From: Flabesymbios commensalis
Lineage: Eukaryota > Annelida > Polychaeta > Terebellida > Flabelligeridae
Direction: 5' to 3'
Length of the DNA: 64,000 bases
Assembly (NCBI GenBank): GCA_964017125.1
Contig: OZ024902.1
Span: forward strand, 103,946,529-104,010,528
Shown: positions 35,172 to 45,886 of the stretch, in pieces
Numbering within the stretch: position 1 is the stretch's first letter
Layout: each line of letters begins with the position of its first letter
Notes under the pieces: model-generated
What the model was told of the DNA's origin: nothing
Seen by the model: only the letters and a program-made list of their open reading frames with translations
Database searches by the model: none
Position numbers and translations under genes: made by a program

Positions 35172-36109
35172 TCCATACTATCTCTATTGAGCGCGATGCT
35201 TTCTGGGTATAGCTTTATCCCGTTATTGGTTCACAGTAAGCCAATGACAAATTTTGCACATCGTTACAGTACAATCACTGCTTTGAAGAGTTTTGAGCAC
35301 TGTTACTTCGGCTATGCTTCATGACCGAAGCAACAGCTAGTGCTCCAAGCTATTCAAACCTTACACAAACATGGTGTGCTGTAATAATTGGATTTCTTTG
35401 GATCAAAGCAAATGCAGTAATCATTTTTCAACCAGCATCCAGTCTTTACTGGCAATTGTAATCAGAAAGCCTTCAGCACTAGCTGCAAGCAGGTCTATCA
35501 AAATTGATTAGTAATGGTTTAAATTTGTTTAACTATGCTTTTTATTTGTTCACAGAATTGACAAGATTAGGAAATAATATATTCTAAATTAATTACCAGT
35601 ATTAAGTGTCATAATGGTGAGCTTCATTGAGTTGTCACCCCTGCCCCCCACTCATGGCACGCCATCGGTGTCTTACAGGACTGTGCTCTGCTGCTTAATT
35701 AACAATATTGTTTGGATAGTGCTTGATGTCCAGAAAATTGGCCTTGTTTCATCAGACCGTATCATTGGTTTGAGTCGGGTACACGGCACATACGTTGATC
35801 CAACCATTAGCCAGCGTAGGGCCAGAGTCTGCTGTAAGTTATGTAATAGTTAAGAAGGGGACTGCATTATCACAGGTCTATCAGCAGCCACCGACCATTT
35901 GTGTATTGACATCTCCCAGTAGCATCAGGCACTATCTCCACTTGCCTTCATCCCACACTTATCCCCTCAGGGCGTGATTGTTCCCCGGACGGGGGAGCTC
36001 TTCCTGGTGATGAAGGAGGCAGGGATGCTCACGCCGTCTGGCCTCTCTCTAACCTCTCCTTGCTCTGTCCTTCCCTCCAAGCTGCTCCAAGCAAGGATAC
36101 TGCAGCCCC

Positions 36110-36144
36110 CAAGGATACTACAAACTCGGTTTGTAGTATCCTTG
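36110..36144. repeat. 35-bp hairpin near the version 2 border
   Basis: CAAGGATACTACAAA pairs perfectly with TTTGTAGTATCCTTG around CTCGG. In version 1 (27,448-27,461) only the right-arm sequence GTTTGTAGTATCC remains. Confidence 0.8.
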
Positions 36145-36216
36145 CTCCAAGCTTTAGAAAAACACCAGAACGCAACCCTCTGGTGCTTTTAAAATTAAAA
36201 TGTTTTCGAGTTACAT

Positions 36217-36767
36217 CATTTGGAAACAATGACCACAAAAAAAACCATGAAAATAATATGGCAAGGGACCATTGGATCATACGTTACTCGTATCCTTTAA
36301 TCATGAAACTTTTACTTGTACATAATTTTTATACAATCATGATATGACCACAATTTATACCAGAGGAAGAGAGAGAGAGAGAGAGAGGGAAAGAGTAGGG
36401 GAAAAAGTCCTTCATTTGCACAATGCTGAGACAACGTGTGCCACGCTGGCCATCGTCTGCAGAAAGGCCCTGTGTTAAGGTTATCACGGCAGAACGCCGC
36501 AGCCCGTGACGTTTCCATGGCAACGGTTCATCCCCGCCCATCCCGGCTGAGCCGTCATAACGGACCACTGTCGGCTGATGAAGAGATATGGCGTGTGGAT
36601 CACAAATGACACTAATTTCACAGGAGAAGTCCATCACGAATGGGAATCTTACCTAAGGATTAAGGCTTCATTTGCCACGGGTAATTTTAGGCTCGACGCG
36701 CGGCACAAGGTCGCCTCAGAATACTGTCGCCGCCTAGCGAGGGCGGGGGAATCCAGACGTTCGAGCC
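36217..36767. other. No gene recognised; short (GA)n
   Basis: (GA)n at about 36,367-36,388. A PAL-like half (GTGTGCCACGCTGGCCATCG, CTGCAGA) lies near 36,436-36,465. The 79-codon frame 36,578-36,817 ends inside a PAL element and has no recognised domain. Confidence 0.4.
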
Positions 36768-36838
36768 CATATTGGTTTAATGTTGGGCCACCGTCTGCGA
36801 CGGTGGCCCAACATTAAGCCGATATGTGGTCGGCGTCT
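36755..36838. mobile_element. PAL element
   Basis: The core 36,768-36,826 is near perfect (CATATTGGTTTAATGTTGGG / CCCAACATTAAGCCGATATG) around CACCGTCTGCGACGGTG. The outer AGACGTTCG and CGGCGTCT pair partially. Confidence 0.8.
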
Positions 36839-36839
36839 C

Positions 36840-37762
36840 GATTCAGATTGGAATCGGCAATTCTCCTACTGTAATAAACCATTATTTAGGACTCAAATCA
36901 CTACGTGATGTCATTTGTAATGTACAGTAAGATCAGGATCACTGGAGGCATCAATAGCCGGGATCCCAATTTGCTATCATGCGACTCTTTAGGGACAAGC
37001 AGTTTAATCATATAACCATCGTTTCATCTTTCTATGGGAACAGAAAAATAAAAATTCAGCCATCCAGCTCCCACGGAATAACAAAAAGACAGAGAAGCCG
37101 TCAATTAATTATCAATTTTGTTTGCCATCTGCACATTTCCACGTAACACAGTCTCCTGGGATTGTGGAAAAACAGGCGACCGCAGGATTACGAAGAGCAC
37201 ATTAAAAACGCATGTTTTGCAAGGCATAGAACACTTCAAAGTATAAAAACTACATATCAATGGAGGGGTGGGGGTGACAATCACCACTGGTAAATTAATA
37301 TCAACATTTTTGATTTTTTTCTTCAAACTGCTGATAGACTTTTTATCCAGCTCACTTAGCGAGTCACAGACACTGCTGGTGCTCATGGGTTCTGGACCAG
37401 GGCTTGCTTCTGGTTATCAGTGTGTGTTTTTATTGTTAGTATAATGTTTGTCTCAATCATTATTATCAAATGTTATGGGAAGTAATTAGTGTACACCTAT
37501 GTTAATGTAAGAAATGTTAATAATGTGTACACTCTTCGATTTATATAGACCTACAATACTACCATGAACAGCCAAAAACAGATACTGCACACAGTTCATG
37601 GGTCATATATTTTCGAACCATTGTTAGGCGCTCACCATTTGCTCACAGGCCACCCATTAACACATGAGTAAATAAAGTAGTGAGTAGCATTAAACTAAAC
37701 TAAATCCAACTGACATGGCACAGAGCGTTAAATTAAACTGTATCAACGCTGTCTAATGCCTT
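36840..37762. other. No gene recognised
   Basis: Contains a 93-codon minus-strand frame (37,105-37,386, beginning MSTSSVCDSL) with no family I know. No repeats of the main families. Confidence 0.4.
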
Positions 37763-37860
37763 CCCAACAAACACAAAACGTTGATTCAATGTTGATTTGA
37801 TGTTGGGCCAGCGTCGTACACGGTGAACCACCATCAAACCAACATTGGATCAATATCTTC
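37763..37860. mobile_element. PAL element, nearly full length
   Basis: CCCAACAAACACAAAACGTT opens it. GATTTGATGTTGGGCCAGCG and CACCATCAAACCAACATTGG are the arms, and the loop is TCGTACACGG. The right outer end is decayed (CAATATCTTC). Confidence 0.75.
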
Positions 37861-38516
37861 TCTTTCGGGGTTGTCTGGCTTGAAACCTCCCAATTATTTA
37901 ACTGTCGATGTAGTATACTTAGTTCAACGTGTTCAACATAATAAGTGTAGTGGACTGTAAATTTATCTTAATAATGATATTCATGTCATCATTATAAACT
38001 ACTATCATGAGTATAGTGGTGTTATGTTAGGCCTCACTGTAGTGTTATTTCTAAACACATTACCATTGTCGATCATTACTATAGTATTGATGAGTCATAC
38101 TGTGAGGTGAGTTGTCTGACCAGTCGGTATTTCCCGCTGTCATACATGTGTCATCAGAGTTATTGTGGTCTCCTAATTATCATATTAGAAGGGCGTGGAA
38201 ATGACGAAACACTTCCATATGACCATCACGATGGACTTATCATAATCCACTTTATCTTGTTAAAATATCTCGTTAATTTGAGGTGATTCATTGACGGTTT
38301 GTCAGGTGGATTACGACTGACGTCTGGTTGTTATAACTGCAGATACGTGTTTTTATGCTGGGCCAACATTTGTCATAATATATATATATGTATATACAGG
38401 GTTAGTTCTGTAAAATAACATGGAAATTGCCATGATATGTACACTTAAAATCAGGCTTGCCATTTATATATTTAAACAAACACAGGGTATTTAAAAAATG
38501 CATCGTAAACACGTGG

Positions 38517-38590
38517 CATTCAACCAATGCTGTTACAATGTTGACCCACAGTCTTCGACGCTGGCCCGTCATTGAAACAGCATTGGGTGA
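38517..38590. mobile_element. PAL element, partial
   Basis: CATTCAACCAATGCTGTTAC and AATGTTGACCCACAGTC pair with GACGCTGGCCCGTCATTGAA and CAGCATTGGGTG with several mismatches. Confidence 0.65.
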
Positions 38591-38670
38591 TTGCACTGTG
38601 TTTTCTGACAGCTGCATTATGCTGGTGACGCTTTAATATCCCAGCGTCAGAAACAGCAGATAACACGATA

Positions 38671-38735
38671 CATTGGCCCAATGCTGATAAAATTCTGGGC
38701 ATCCGTCTGCGACGCTGGGCCAATATTATTCCAAC
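38671..38735. mobile_element. PAL element, partial
   Basis: ATTGGCCCAATGCTGATAAA and TTCTGGGCATCCG precede the loop TCTGCGACG, then CTGGGCCAATATTATTCCAA. Confidence 0.6.
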
Positions 38736-38862
38736 CAAAACCCTTTAAGCTCTTAACCACAAATATAATCGTAAATATTTTTTTTTTATAAACACTGAAG
38801 ACTGAAAACAAAAGTACTTAACCTAAGGACCTGAAACGTTTTATTGAACATGTTCATACGGA

Positions 38863-38982
38863 CTGGGCCCGTATTCTCGTACAAGTTACGATATATCGTA
38901 GGCTTCTGATTGGTCGAGATGGCCATCTCGACCAATCAGAAGCCTACGATATATCGTAACTTGTACGAGAATACGGGCCCAG
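38863..38982. mobile_element. Perfect 120-bp palindrome (foldback element)
   Basis: Sixty bases from CTGGGCCCGTATTCTCGTAC to GGTCGAGATGG are followed with no spacer by their exact reverse complement, ending GTACGAGAATACGGGCCCAG. The centre lies between 38,922 and 38,923, within GGCC. The sequence is unrelated to PAL except for its fold. A diverged half-like relative starts at 53,685. No coding capacity. Confidence 0.95.
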
Positions 38983-39148
38983 GTGTACAGAAATGTGAAC
39001 CGTTTCTCACACGCAGTAGCCCTCTTTCCCTTAAATAGGACACAGACTAAGGCCAAATAATCCTAATTGCTATCCAAATGGGAATCCAGGGCAAACACGA
39101 CATGAATTCAAAAGTAACTGCATGTATTATGTTAAAAGATATAATTAA

Positions 39149-39660
39149 CCCTTTCACTGCTAACCACGACTACAGTCATTTTAATCTGTTTTAATTTTCA
39201 CCTACTTCAAGTGGGTTAAAATTTAAATGCTATGACCAAGGATATAACCTCCTTGCTATGACTTAGTGCTTTAATCAATCTTTTGAGCGATAATGGGGAA
39301 TATAACAAAACCTAAACCTACAAATTTGTTGTACTATGACGCTTCACTCCTGACTACCCTCTTAGCGCCCAGGTTTTCATGATATTTTATTCACCTGGAG
39401 TTGTGAATTGCTCCTGAAATATCCATATAATATCAATAACAGTGAAAATGGTGAGATTTCATAGAAAAAAGGTGTAATATAAAAGCTTAGGTTAAATGAC
39501 ATTGGGAATCAAATGTATGTTTAAACATCATATCACGTTTTGCAAATATTTCCTCTCAAATAAGACAAATACGGGTAATTTTCACCCACTTGAAGTTGTG
39601 GGTCGCGGTAGCGAGACACAACTTCAAGCGGGTGAAAATTTAACTTCGCGCTTTAGGGGC
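39149..39660 (-). mobile_element. TTAA subgroup C element, compound
   Basis: TTAA at 39,145-39,148 then CCCTTTCACTGC and ACGACTACAGTC, the reverse of the right end of 16,641-16,788. At the other side is a strong hairpin GGTAATTTTCACCCACTTGA-AGTTGTG / CACAACTTCAAGCGGGTGAA (39,576-39,640). The middle (39,240-39,570) is unrelated to other copies and includes CCAAGGATATAACCTCCTTG, also found at 53,709. The right boundary is uncertain. Confidence 0.55.
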
Positions 39661-39785
39661 TAAAACGCTAACAGTCATACGAAGAGCCTGAAATGTTAAT
39701 AGGAAGCTGTTCCTATTGATGACTACACCGCTATTCTGGTGTGACAAATGGTTTTCTGACTGAACTTGTCATGATCTTTTGTCAG

Positions 39786-39826
39786 CGTTGGCTCAATGCT
39801 GTGCCAACGTCTGGGTCGACGGTGGT
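39786..39826. mobile_element. PAL half-element
   Basis: TTGGCTCAATGCTGTGCCAA is followed by CGTCTGGGTCGACGGTGG. The right arm is absent. Confidence 0.45.
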
Positions 39827-40254
39827 TACATGTATGAATCATAACCCTTTGCGCTCTATATCATTCATAGTCTCGGGCATCTTTTATTTCATAGTTTTTT
39901 TTGTAGATCCTCCGTTTTGTACTTACATGGAAAATGTAAAACTTTGTAATACCATAAGTGCATGGCTAAAGATATGCTATGCAAATTTAGCATTAAGCCT
40001 ATTTATTATATATCCATATAATCTTTGAATAAAAATACTCTTTTACCCCTTCACATTAAGGACGATGGATTGCGTTTTTGAGGACAGTTGAGTCATAAAT
40101 CTTAAACACTATAATTTGGGTCCAAATATGGGAGTGTAACCCTTTCAAAATATATTCACACTATTCTTAAATTAAACAACGGCTTGGTGTGAATAATTTT
40201 AAAAGCAGATAATACTTTTTTTTATCTCGCGGAATAATATATAATTATATCGTA

Positions 40255-40345
40255 TTTAGTGTTGTGTTGTATTTTGTATTATATTGTATTTCGTGTTATG
40301 TTGTGTTCTGTGTTACATTGTATTGTGTATTTACTGTTTTTTGTT
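40255..40345. repeat. Degenerate TGTTGTGTTGTATT repeat
   Basis: About 90 bp of loosely repeated TTGTGTTGTATT, TTATATTGTATTTCG, TGTTATGTTGTG and ATTGTATTGTG words. Confidence 0.5.
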
Positions 40346-40544
40346 GTCCTACCATGCATGTTTAGGCAATTTATCTACTAATATTGATATATTTACCAGC
40401 TCCATACCATGCCTGAGCTAAACAAATTAGACGTGTTACGTATAAACTGGGCCAATATGATGCCAATACTGTGCCAGCATATATTACGTTGGTCAGCATT
40501 TATACAACACATTGTATGCATATGTTTGTGTGTGCTCCCAGCAA

Positions 40545-40597
40545 GTTGGATTAATGTTGGCCCGACGTCGCAGACGTCGGGCCAACATTAATCCAAC
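40545..40597. mobile_element. PAL palindrome, 25-bp perfect arms
   Basis: GTTGGATTAATGTTGGCCCG-ACGTC pairs perfectly with its partner around GCA. CCCAGCA lies just left, but the right outer end is lost. Confidence 0.85.
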
Positions 40598-40722
40598 ATC
40601 GGGGGTCACTTTTTCTCTTTGCTGGGCTGTGATGCACTGTGTAAGAGTTGTATATATGGAGAGGCTGAGTCATACTGATGAACAAATACTAGCTGATCTA
40701 ATCTGGTGCTCCCCTGGAAGTA

Positions 40723-40831
40723 CCCAGCAATCAAGAGACATCGACCCAACGTTGTACCAATGTTGGCCCAGCGTCGTAGACGGTGGCCCAACATTGGTAC
40801 AACATTGGATCGACGTCTCGTTTTTGCTGGG
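40723..40831. mobile_element. PAL element, reference full-length copy (109 bp)
   Basis: CCCAGCAATCAAGAGACATC ... GACGTCTCGTTTTTGCTGGG, inner arms GTTGTACCAATGTTGGCCCA / TGGCCCAACATTGGTACAAC, loop CGTCGTAGACGG. TA stands on both sides (40,721-40,722 and 40,832-40,833), consistent with a TA target duplication. Confidence 0.9.
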
Positions 40832-40834
40832 TAT

Positions 40835-42180
40835 ACTCACATTTTGATGATGTCAGCAACATAAGTACTCCCTGGGTGATATTTTAAGCCCCACAGGGAC
40901 AAGATAGATTGACAACTTTTTCGGGATTTGTGTGCTTCTTTGCATATCTTTTAATTTATTCATAAGTTTAATTACAAAAAATGAATAAAAAATCTAAGCA
41001 GAAATACACAAGTCCTTTCTTATCAGTTCATGTATTTCTGATCTAAGGTAATAATACTCTATATGCTGGTGGGCCAACTATGAAGATAAAATAGTTGACG
41101 AATTTCAAAATTAGGAAGAAAGAAAGAAATAAAGACAGCGCTCTATATTTCTGCAGAAACATTAAATATATTGCTTGCTAAATAGTGAAGGTCTGAATTT
41201 TTTTATTCGTTTCAGAAATGTTATGTCAAGGTAATAAAAAGAAATGGAATATAATCGCTTTGAAATATGTAGTGAATAAAAGAAAGAAGCAGGTTAGTAG
41301 TCCCATTTTATTAATCTTATCATGTCACAATTTTTTTTAATTTATAATCATGAAAAATATATAGATAAGTGAATACCTTGTATCTAAAACTTTTACAGAT
41401 TTGCCATCACGATTGATATATCAACTACTGTGGAGGTCCTTAAACCTGAAATCAAATCAATAACTGTGACTATCACAGAGTAAAGCAGTATTTAGAGTTA
41501 ACAGATCTATTTCTGTAATTATCACATAGATAAATATATATTTATTGACAACGTGAAGTCTGTGTAGACATATGCGTCATTAAAATGAGCAGTAACCACA
41601 TAATCTTTATAATTACACTTGGTGAATTACTATAATCATACTTGAATGGGATGATGTGTCTGCAAACAAATATCCTCTTGGATATTCATATCCAAGGGGA
41701 CGAAATAGCGAGCTCGTTCTAAGGCGTCTGAATAAACATGAATTTTAACATTGTATCACGTTAAGAGGTAAATGGTTTTATAAGACTGTTAATCAGTCTG
41801 GCTTAATTAAATTGATTAGATAATCAATTTTACGACGTAGTCTGTCAGAAAAATATGTTGGTGAGCGAGTGAGGCATTTCATAAATCATGTATGTTAATT
41901 TGCCGCCAGTGAGTGTGTTTGACAATACACGGCAGACGCTGCCCCCATCATTAAGCCGACCGCATAACTATAAAACACACGATTATAAACCATATATCAT
42001 ATTAATAGAGCCAGCCACATTACTTGGTACTTACATGCGAAACTTTTAATGGCGTTTTTTCTTTATTTTATGTCCAATCATTAATCTCAAACATTATCAC
42101 CGCTCAGAGTCATAAGGAGAGATGCTGTAGCTACCATAGCTACGTACGAAACGTTCATCCAATATTGTTTCAATTTAGTT
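40835..42180. other. No gene recognised
   Basis: Strongly AT-rich. It holds a small imperfect hairpin TATCCTCTTGGATATTCATA-TCCAAGGGGA at about 41,671-41,701. Confidence 0.5.
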
Positions 42181-42181
42181 T

Positions 42182-42290
42182 CCCAGCAAACACGAGACAT
42201 CTATCCATTTTGGATCAATGTTGGGCCAGCGTCGTAGACGGTTGACCACATTGACCCAGCATTCAATCGATGTATATTGTGTTTGCTGGG
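42182..42290. mobile_element. PAL element, full length (109 bp)
   Basis: CCCAGCAAACACGAGACATC ... TATTGTGTTTGCTGGG followed by TA. The inner arms are worn (GGATCAATGTTGGGCCAGCG against TTGACCACATTGACCC). Confidence 0.85.
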
Positions 42291-43100
42291 TATAGCATAA
42301 GTAACATTGATACAGCATTGATACAGTGCTGGGTGAATGTCTTCTGTTGAATAAGTTCCATTCTAAAAACGTATTATCCGAGACAAGTCAGGCAATACAC
42401 ACTTAACTTGAGGGAAAGTCAATTTTGCCTGATAGCGATACACGACTTTGAAGTGAATTGGTGAATTACTTTTTTCCAATTGAATTATCTGAATCTGTCG
42501 TTATTTTTTATTGCAGACAGATTTGAGCTACGAAAAAGCAAACATGTTTTTATAGATTCCAGAAACGTCAACTGGTGAAGAACAATATGTCAGTACTAAA
42601 CACAATATTAAACATATCGTATGCTTAAATACTAGTAATCATAGATGGGATGATGGTTTAACTTTATTTAGATTATTAAAATTATGATTGTAAATGTTTA
42701 CGTATCCAAGCGTATTTTATATATAGATATTTATCTCTTCTTCATATTTAAATTACTAGAAAACGTCATACTTGTTGATATCACAGATTACTGCAATAAT
42801 CACATAAACACAAATATGGCGAAATCAAATATATAATTATGTATATAAAAATGCAAATTATTTTTAAATGCGTTTTTTTTATCTCAGTAAAGAGATATAT
42901 CACTCGCAACTGGAAGCCAAAACAAAACAAAAAAAGGAACCTTATATTCACGTCATTGCTCGATTTGCGGCCCGATAACTTGTGGTAGTAGTGAATATTT
43001 AAAATTAATAACGAAGAAACAAAATATGGGAAGTAACGTATATATAGTAGAACTATTGTAGTTCTATGGAGAGTATCATTATAGTGATAAACAACAAGAT
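42291..43100. other. No gene recognised
   Basis: AT-rich. The 130-codon minus-strand frame 42,781-43,173 is largely hydrophobic and aromatic residues from A/T-rich codons and begins inside a PAL element. I treat it as chance. Confidence 0.45.
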
Positions 43101-43161
43101 ACGTTACTTTAATGCTGGTCCAACGTTGGCCCAATGACGTTGGCCCAACATTAAAATAACG
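43101..43161. mobile_element. PAL palindrome, short form
   Basis: ACGTTACTTTAATGCTGGTC pairs with GCCCAACATTAAAATAACGT, and the centre CAACGTTGGCCCAATGACGTTGG (here with an internal duplication) replaces the usual loop. Confidence 0.65.
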
Positions 43162-43215
43162 TAGGGTGAACATGACGTGATTGGTGGACTATGACACGCT
43201 GACATCATGTTCTGC

Positions 43216-43356
43216 GGTACGTTTGTAAGCAAATAGGCTACGTTCAACCAATGCCGATTTAATGTTGGGCCGACGTCGGAGACGGCGGGCCAACATTAAA
43301 TCAGCATTGGTTTAACGTGTCGTGTTTGCGGGTACGTTTGTAAGCAAATAGGCTAC
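43216..43356. mobile_element. PAL element between 26-bp exact direct repeats
   Basis: GGTACGTTTGTAAGCAAATA-GGCTAC occurs at 43,216-43,241 and 43,331-43,356, immediately bracketing a PAL copy (43,242-43,330). The copy's arms ACCAATGCCGATTTAATG / CATTAAATCAGCATTGGT surround GGGCCGACGTCGGAGACGGC. The left outer end is missing and the right one (CGTGTTTGCGGG) is kept. Confidence 0.85.
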
Positions 43357-43382
43357 ATTGCCAACTTTCTGTGTGGATACTC

Positions 43383-43438
43383 AATCAACGTTGAACCTCA
43401 TGGGCCAGCATTGAACCAATGTTGGGCTGATGTTTGTC
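43383..43438. mobile_element. PAL half-element
   Basis: TCAACGTTGAACCTCATGGG and CCAGCATTGAACCAATGTTG with no usual loop. Confidence 0.45.
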
Positions 43439-43667
43439 TTGTTGTCAAGTTACCGGTGCGTAAACACCAGGGCCCTGGATCTGACCGCAACACTCAAACC
43501 GTCTGCGTAGCAACGTATACACTTATATCTAGGACAACGTCATCTATATCCTTAACGGAACAACAAATAAAACTGATAAATTTAAGGTAGGGTATAAAAA
43601 AATGAATTTTTAGCAGTGCTTACATCAAAATTTGGTCTCTTTTAGGGATTTATGAAATAACTATAAA

Positions 43668-43770
43668 CCCAGCAGACACGTTGAACCAATACTGGTTCAA
43701 TGTTGGTCCATCGTCTACGACGCTGGATCAGCATTAATCCAACATTGGCTGAACGTCTTGTATTCGCTGG
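43668..43770. mobile_element. PAL element, full length
   Basis: CCCAGCAGACACGTTGAACC ... AACGTCTTGTATTCGCTGG followed by TA. Loop ATCGTCTACGACGCTGGAT. Confidence 0.8.
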
Positions 43771-43860
43771 TATATTCTGGGTGTGTTGTTACTTGAAGGG
43801 TGGTGTTCATGGAGTTAACACTAAATATAGGGCCGTGTGTGACGTTATCTATATTGCTTA

Positions 43861-43967
43861 CCAGCAAACTCAAGACATTCACCCAATGTTGTTTTAATGT
43901 TGGACCACCGTCTGCGACGGTGGGCCAACATTAAAATAACATTGGTTGAACGTCTTGTGTTTGTTGG
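43861..43967. mobile_element. PAL element, full length with TA flanks (107 bp)
   Basis: CCAGCAAACTCAAGACATTC ... GAACGTCTTGTGTTTGTTGG with TA directly before and after. Inner arms GTTTTAATGTTGGACCACCG / CGGTGGGCCAACATTAAAAT, loop TCTGCGA. Confidence 0.9.
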
Positions 43968-43998
43968 TATTGTGCTTGCTCAGCAGATAAGAGGCCAT

Positions 43999-44030
43999 GT
44001 TGGCACAACGTATAATAAACGTTGGGCCAA
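43999..44030. mobile_element. PAL remnant
   Basis: TGTTGGCACAACGTATAATA and AACGTTGGGCCAA keep two arm fragments without outer ends. Confidence 0.35.
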
Positions 44031-44485
44031 TTTCTCAAAAACGTTAAAAATGTTACAATTGATCCAATGTTGGGTTATATATCAAATTAACATCCGAAAT
44101 ACAAGAAACGTTAATTCCATAGTATTGGTGTGATGATAGGCTAAAAATAGGCTTAATTAGCTTAATTAGCCTCAACGTCTCTGTGAATCTATTTTCCCAA
44201 TTGTTAGCTTCTACGATTGTTCTCGACATTGTTTGAAACAATGATGACCAATAACACACATCAGCTACTATAAAGCAGGATTTGTAATCATAAATAATCA
44301 GTAGAAAATGAATACACCTGTCATACAATATAAACCTATGAATGACTGGATAATAACGTAGGTTATACGATAGGATTTTAATCATGAGTTAATTTTGAGT
44401 GAGCGTCGCTTCATTTGTATAACATTACCAGATTAATTGATCCCGGTGATCAGTGAGAGAGGTTGATACTGTGGCGGCACGAAAC

Positions 44486-44520
44486 AGACGCTGGCTCAAC
44501 ATTGAAACAACAGTGGGAAA
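44486..44520. mobile_element. PAL half-element
   Basis: CAGACGCTGGCTCAACATTG followed by AAACAACAGTGGG matches one arm. Confidence 0.4.
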
Positions 44521-44765
44521 TATATGGCGTGTACGTTAATCACGCGAAATAAAGTGAATGAAATTAAATTTTAATATACATATATAGTTTGATGATACAA
44601 ACATCTTGTCGACGATAATTGACACGATTTTCATTTATTTTGTCAAAGGTCAGTAGGTCTGTGTTTTTTTCGTATTTTTAACATAATGTCATCACTTCCT
44701 GTTGCTATATGCAGTGTATTCTAATGATTCTTGCTTATCATGATTCTTTGCTATAATTGCATTAA

Positions 44766-44995
44766 CCCTTACAACGCTGAGAAATGTTTGGAGAAACCAT
44801 GGAGACCAAAGGGTTTTTCAATTTGAAATCATTATAAATGTCTTAGTTAGTCCTTTCTGCTTCATTTGAATACCTGTGTTATGGATTTACGGCCATTATA
44901 TATATTATAATTCTGGGACCGTCTTTAGACGTCAAAACCTGACGTCATTAGACGTCAGGTTCTGACCCCCAAAGACGGTCCCCGCGCTGAGATGG
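44766..44995 (+). mobile_element. TTAA-B element, complete
   Basis: TTAA on both sides (44,762-44,765 and 44,996-44,999). CCCTTACAACGCTGAGAAAT ... CGCGCTGAGATGG. Near the right end, GGGACCGTCTTTAGACGTCA pairs with AAAGACGGTCCCC and contains repeated GACGTCA/TGACGTC words. Confidence 0.85.
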
Positions 44996-45239
44996 TTAAC
45001 AGATCTCACGATTTACTTCTGTTCTGCCGTTCAAAGCCAACAGGCAGTAGCTGATTACTTGTACTTAATTTTGGCTTTGCAGAGCAGTGCTCACTGATAT
45101 GTTATTTTATATTCTGCATGGTGTACAATATTCATCATGCTCTAAACAATCATATGCGACGCAGGCACAACATCTAAACATCATTGGGTGAACAACACTT
45201 GACTGCTGAGGCACTACTGAAATTGTGTGGTATGACAAA

Positions 45240-45394
45240 AATGAATGAATGAATGAATGAATTGATAAATAAACGGCTGAATTGATAAATGAATGAATTG
45301 ATGGATGAATGAATGAATTATTGAATGAATTGATTAATGGATTATTACATGAATGAATGAACTAACGAACGAACGAACGAACGAACGAACGAAC
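45240..45394. repeat. (TGAA)n with (CGAA)n microsatellite
   Basis: Interrupted GAATGAAT/ATTGATAAATGAATGAA runs ending in a clean (CGAA)7-type block at about 45,365-45,393. Confidence 0.9.
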
Positions 45395-45886
45395 AATGGT
45401 AAATTCGGGCTTGAAACGGTTAAATATGTACTGAATGGGACATGCGCAGATCTATCTAGAACGTTTTCGATGTATGCACCGGTAAATTGTGCGAGTTTTC
45501 CGATATAATATAGAGTTATTATATATCTTAGCTTGTTCTGGGACAGCCTACCTCACCCGTGCAATCCCTTTTGTAGTTTGCGCCATCCGATCCTTCCTCA
45601 AAAATATCACAGTGTTTTACTTTGAGTAACCTGCTTTGATGTGCTGTGACACACACAGTGTATCACCAGCAATGCGTAACACCACGATATCTGACAAGCA
45701 CCGCTGTTGAAAGAATGACTTTTCTTTCTCAGGGCATAATATAAGTTATATGGATATGGAATGTGACACGGAATTATATAAAGAATATTTGAGGAAAAAC
45801 TCACTTGGTTTCTCTACAACATGTACAATACTGTCAAAGGCGGAGTGTGGTCTCCGTGCCCCTCAGTCACTCACTGCTGTTCTTAA

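Larger units (their letters stand above)
27737..36216 (+). repeat. Duplicated segment, version 2 (right of gap)
   Basis: 8,480 bp collinear with 18,820-27,536. The 237-bp net difference is mainly the 227-bp TTAA insertion missing here plus several smaller indels. Version 2 has extra sequence at about 32,687-32,736 and 34,198-34,241, and lacks a 97-bp block of version 1 (about 24,871-24,967) bounded by GTTATC. It also lacks 14 bp of the TTAA-B element. Confidence 0.9.

Noticed and set aside
36568-36600. Hammerhead ribozyme core (CTGATGA)
   Set aside because: No GAAA strand or matching stems at the required spacing; other CTGATGA words in the window fail as well.
42781-43173. 130-codon minus-strand frame that looks membrane-like
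   Set aside because: The hydrophobic and aromatic content follows from A/T-rich codons, and its start lies in a PAL element.
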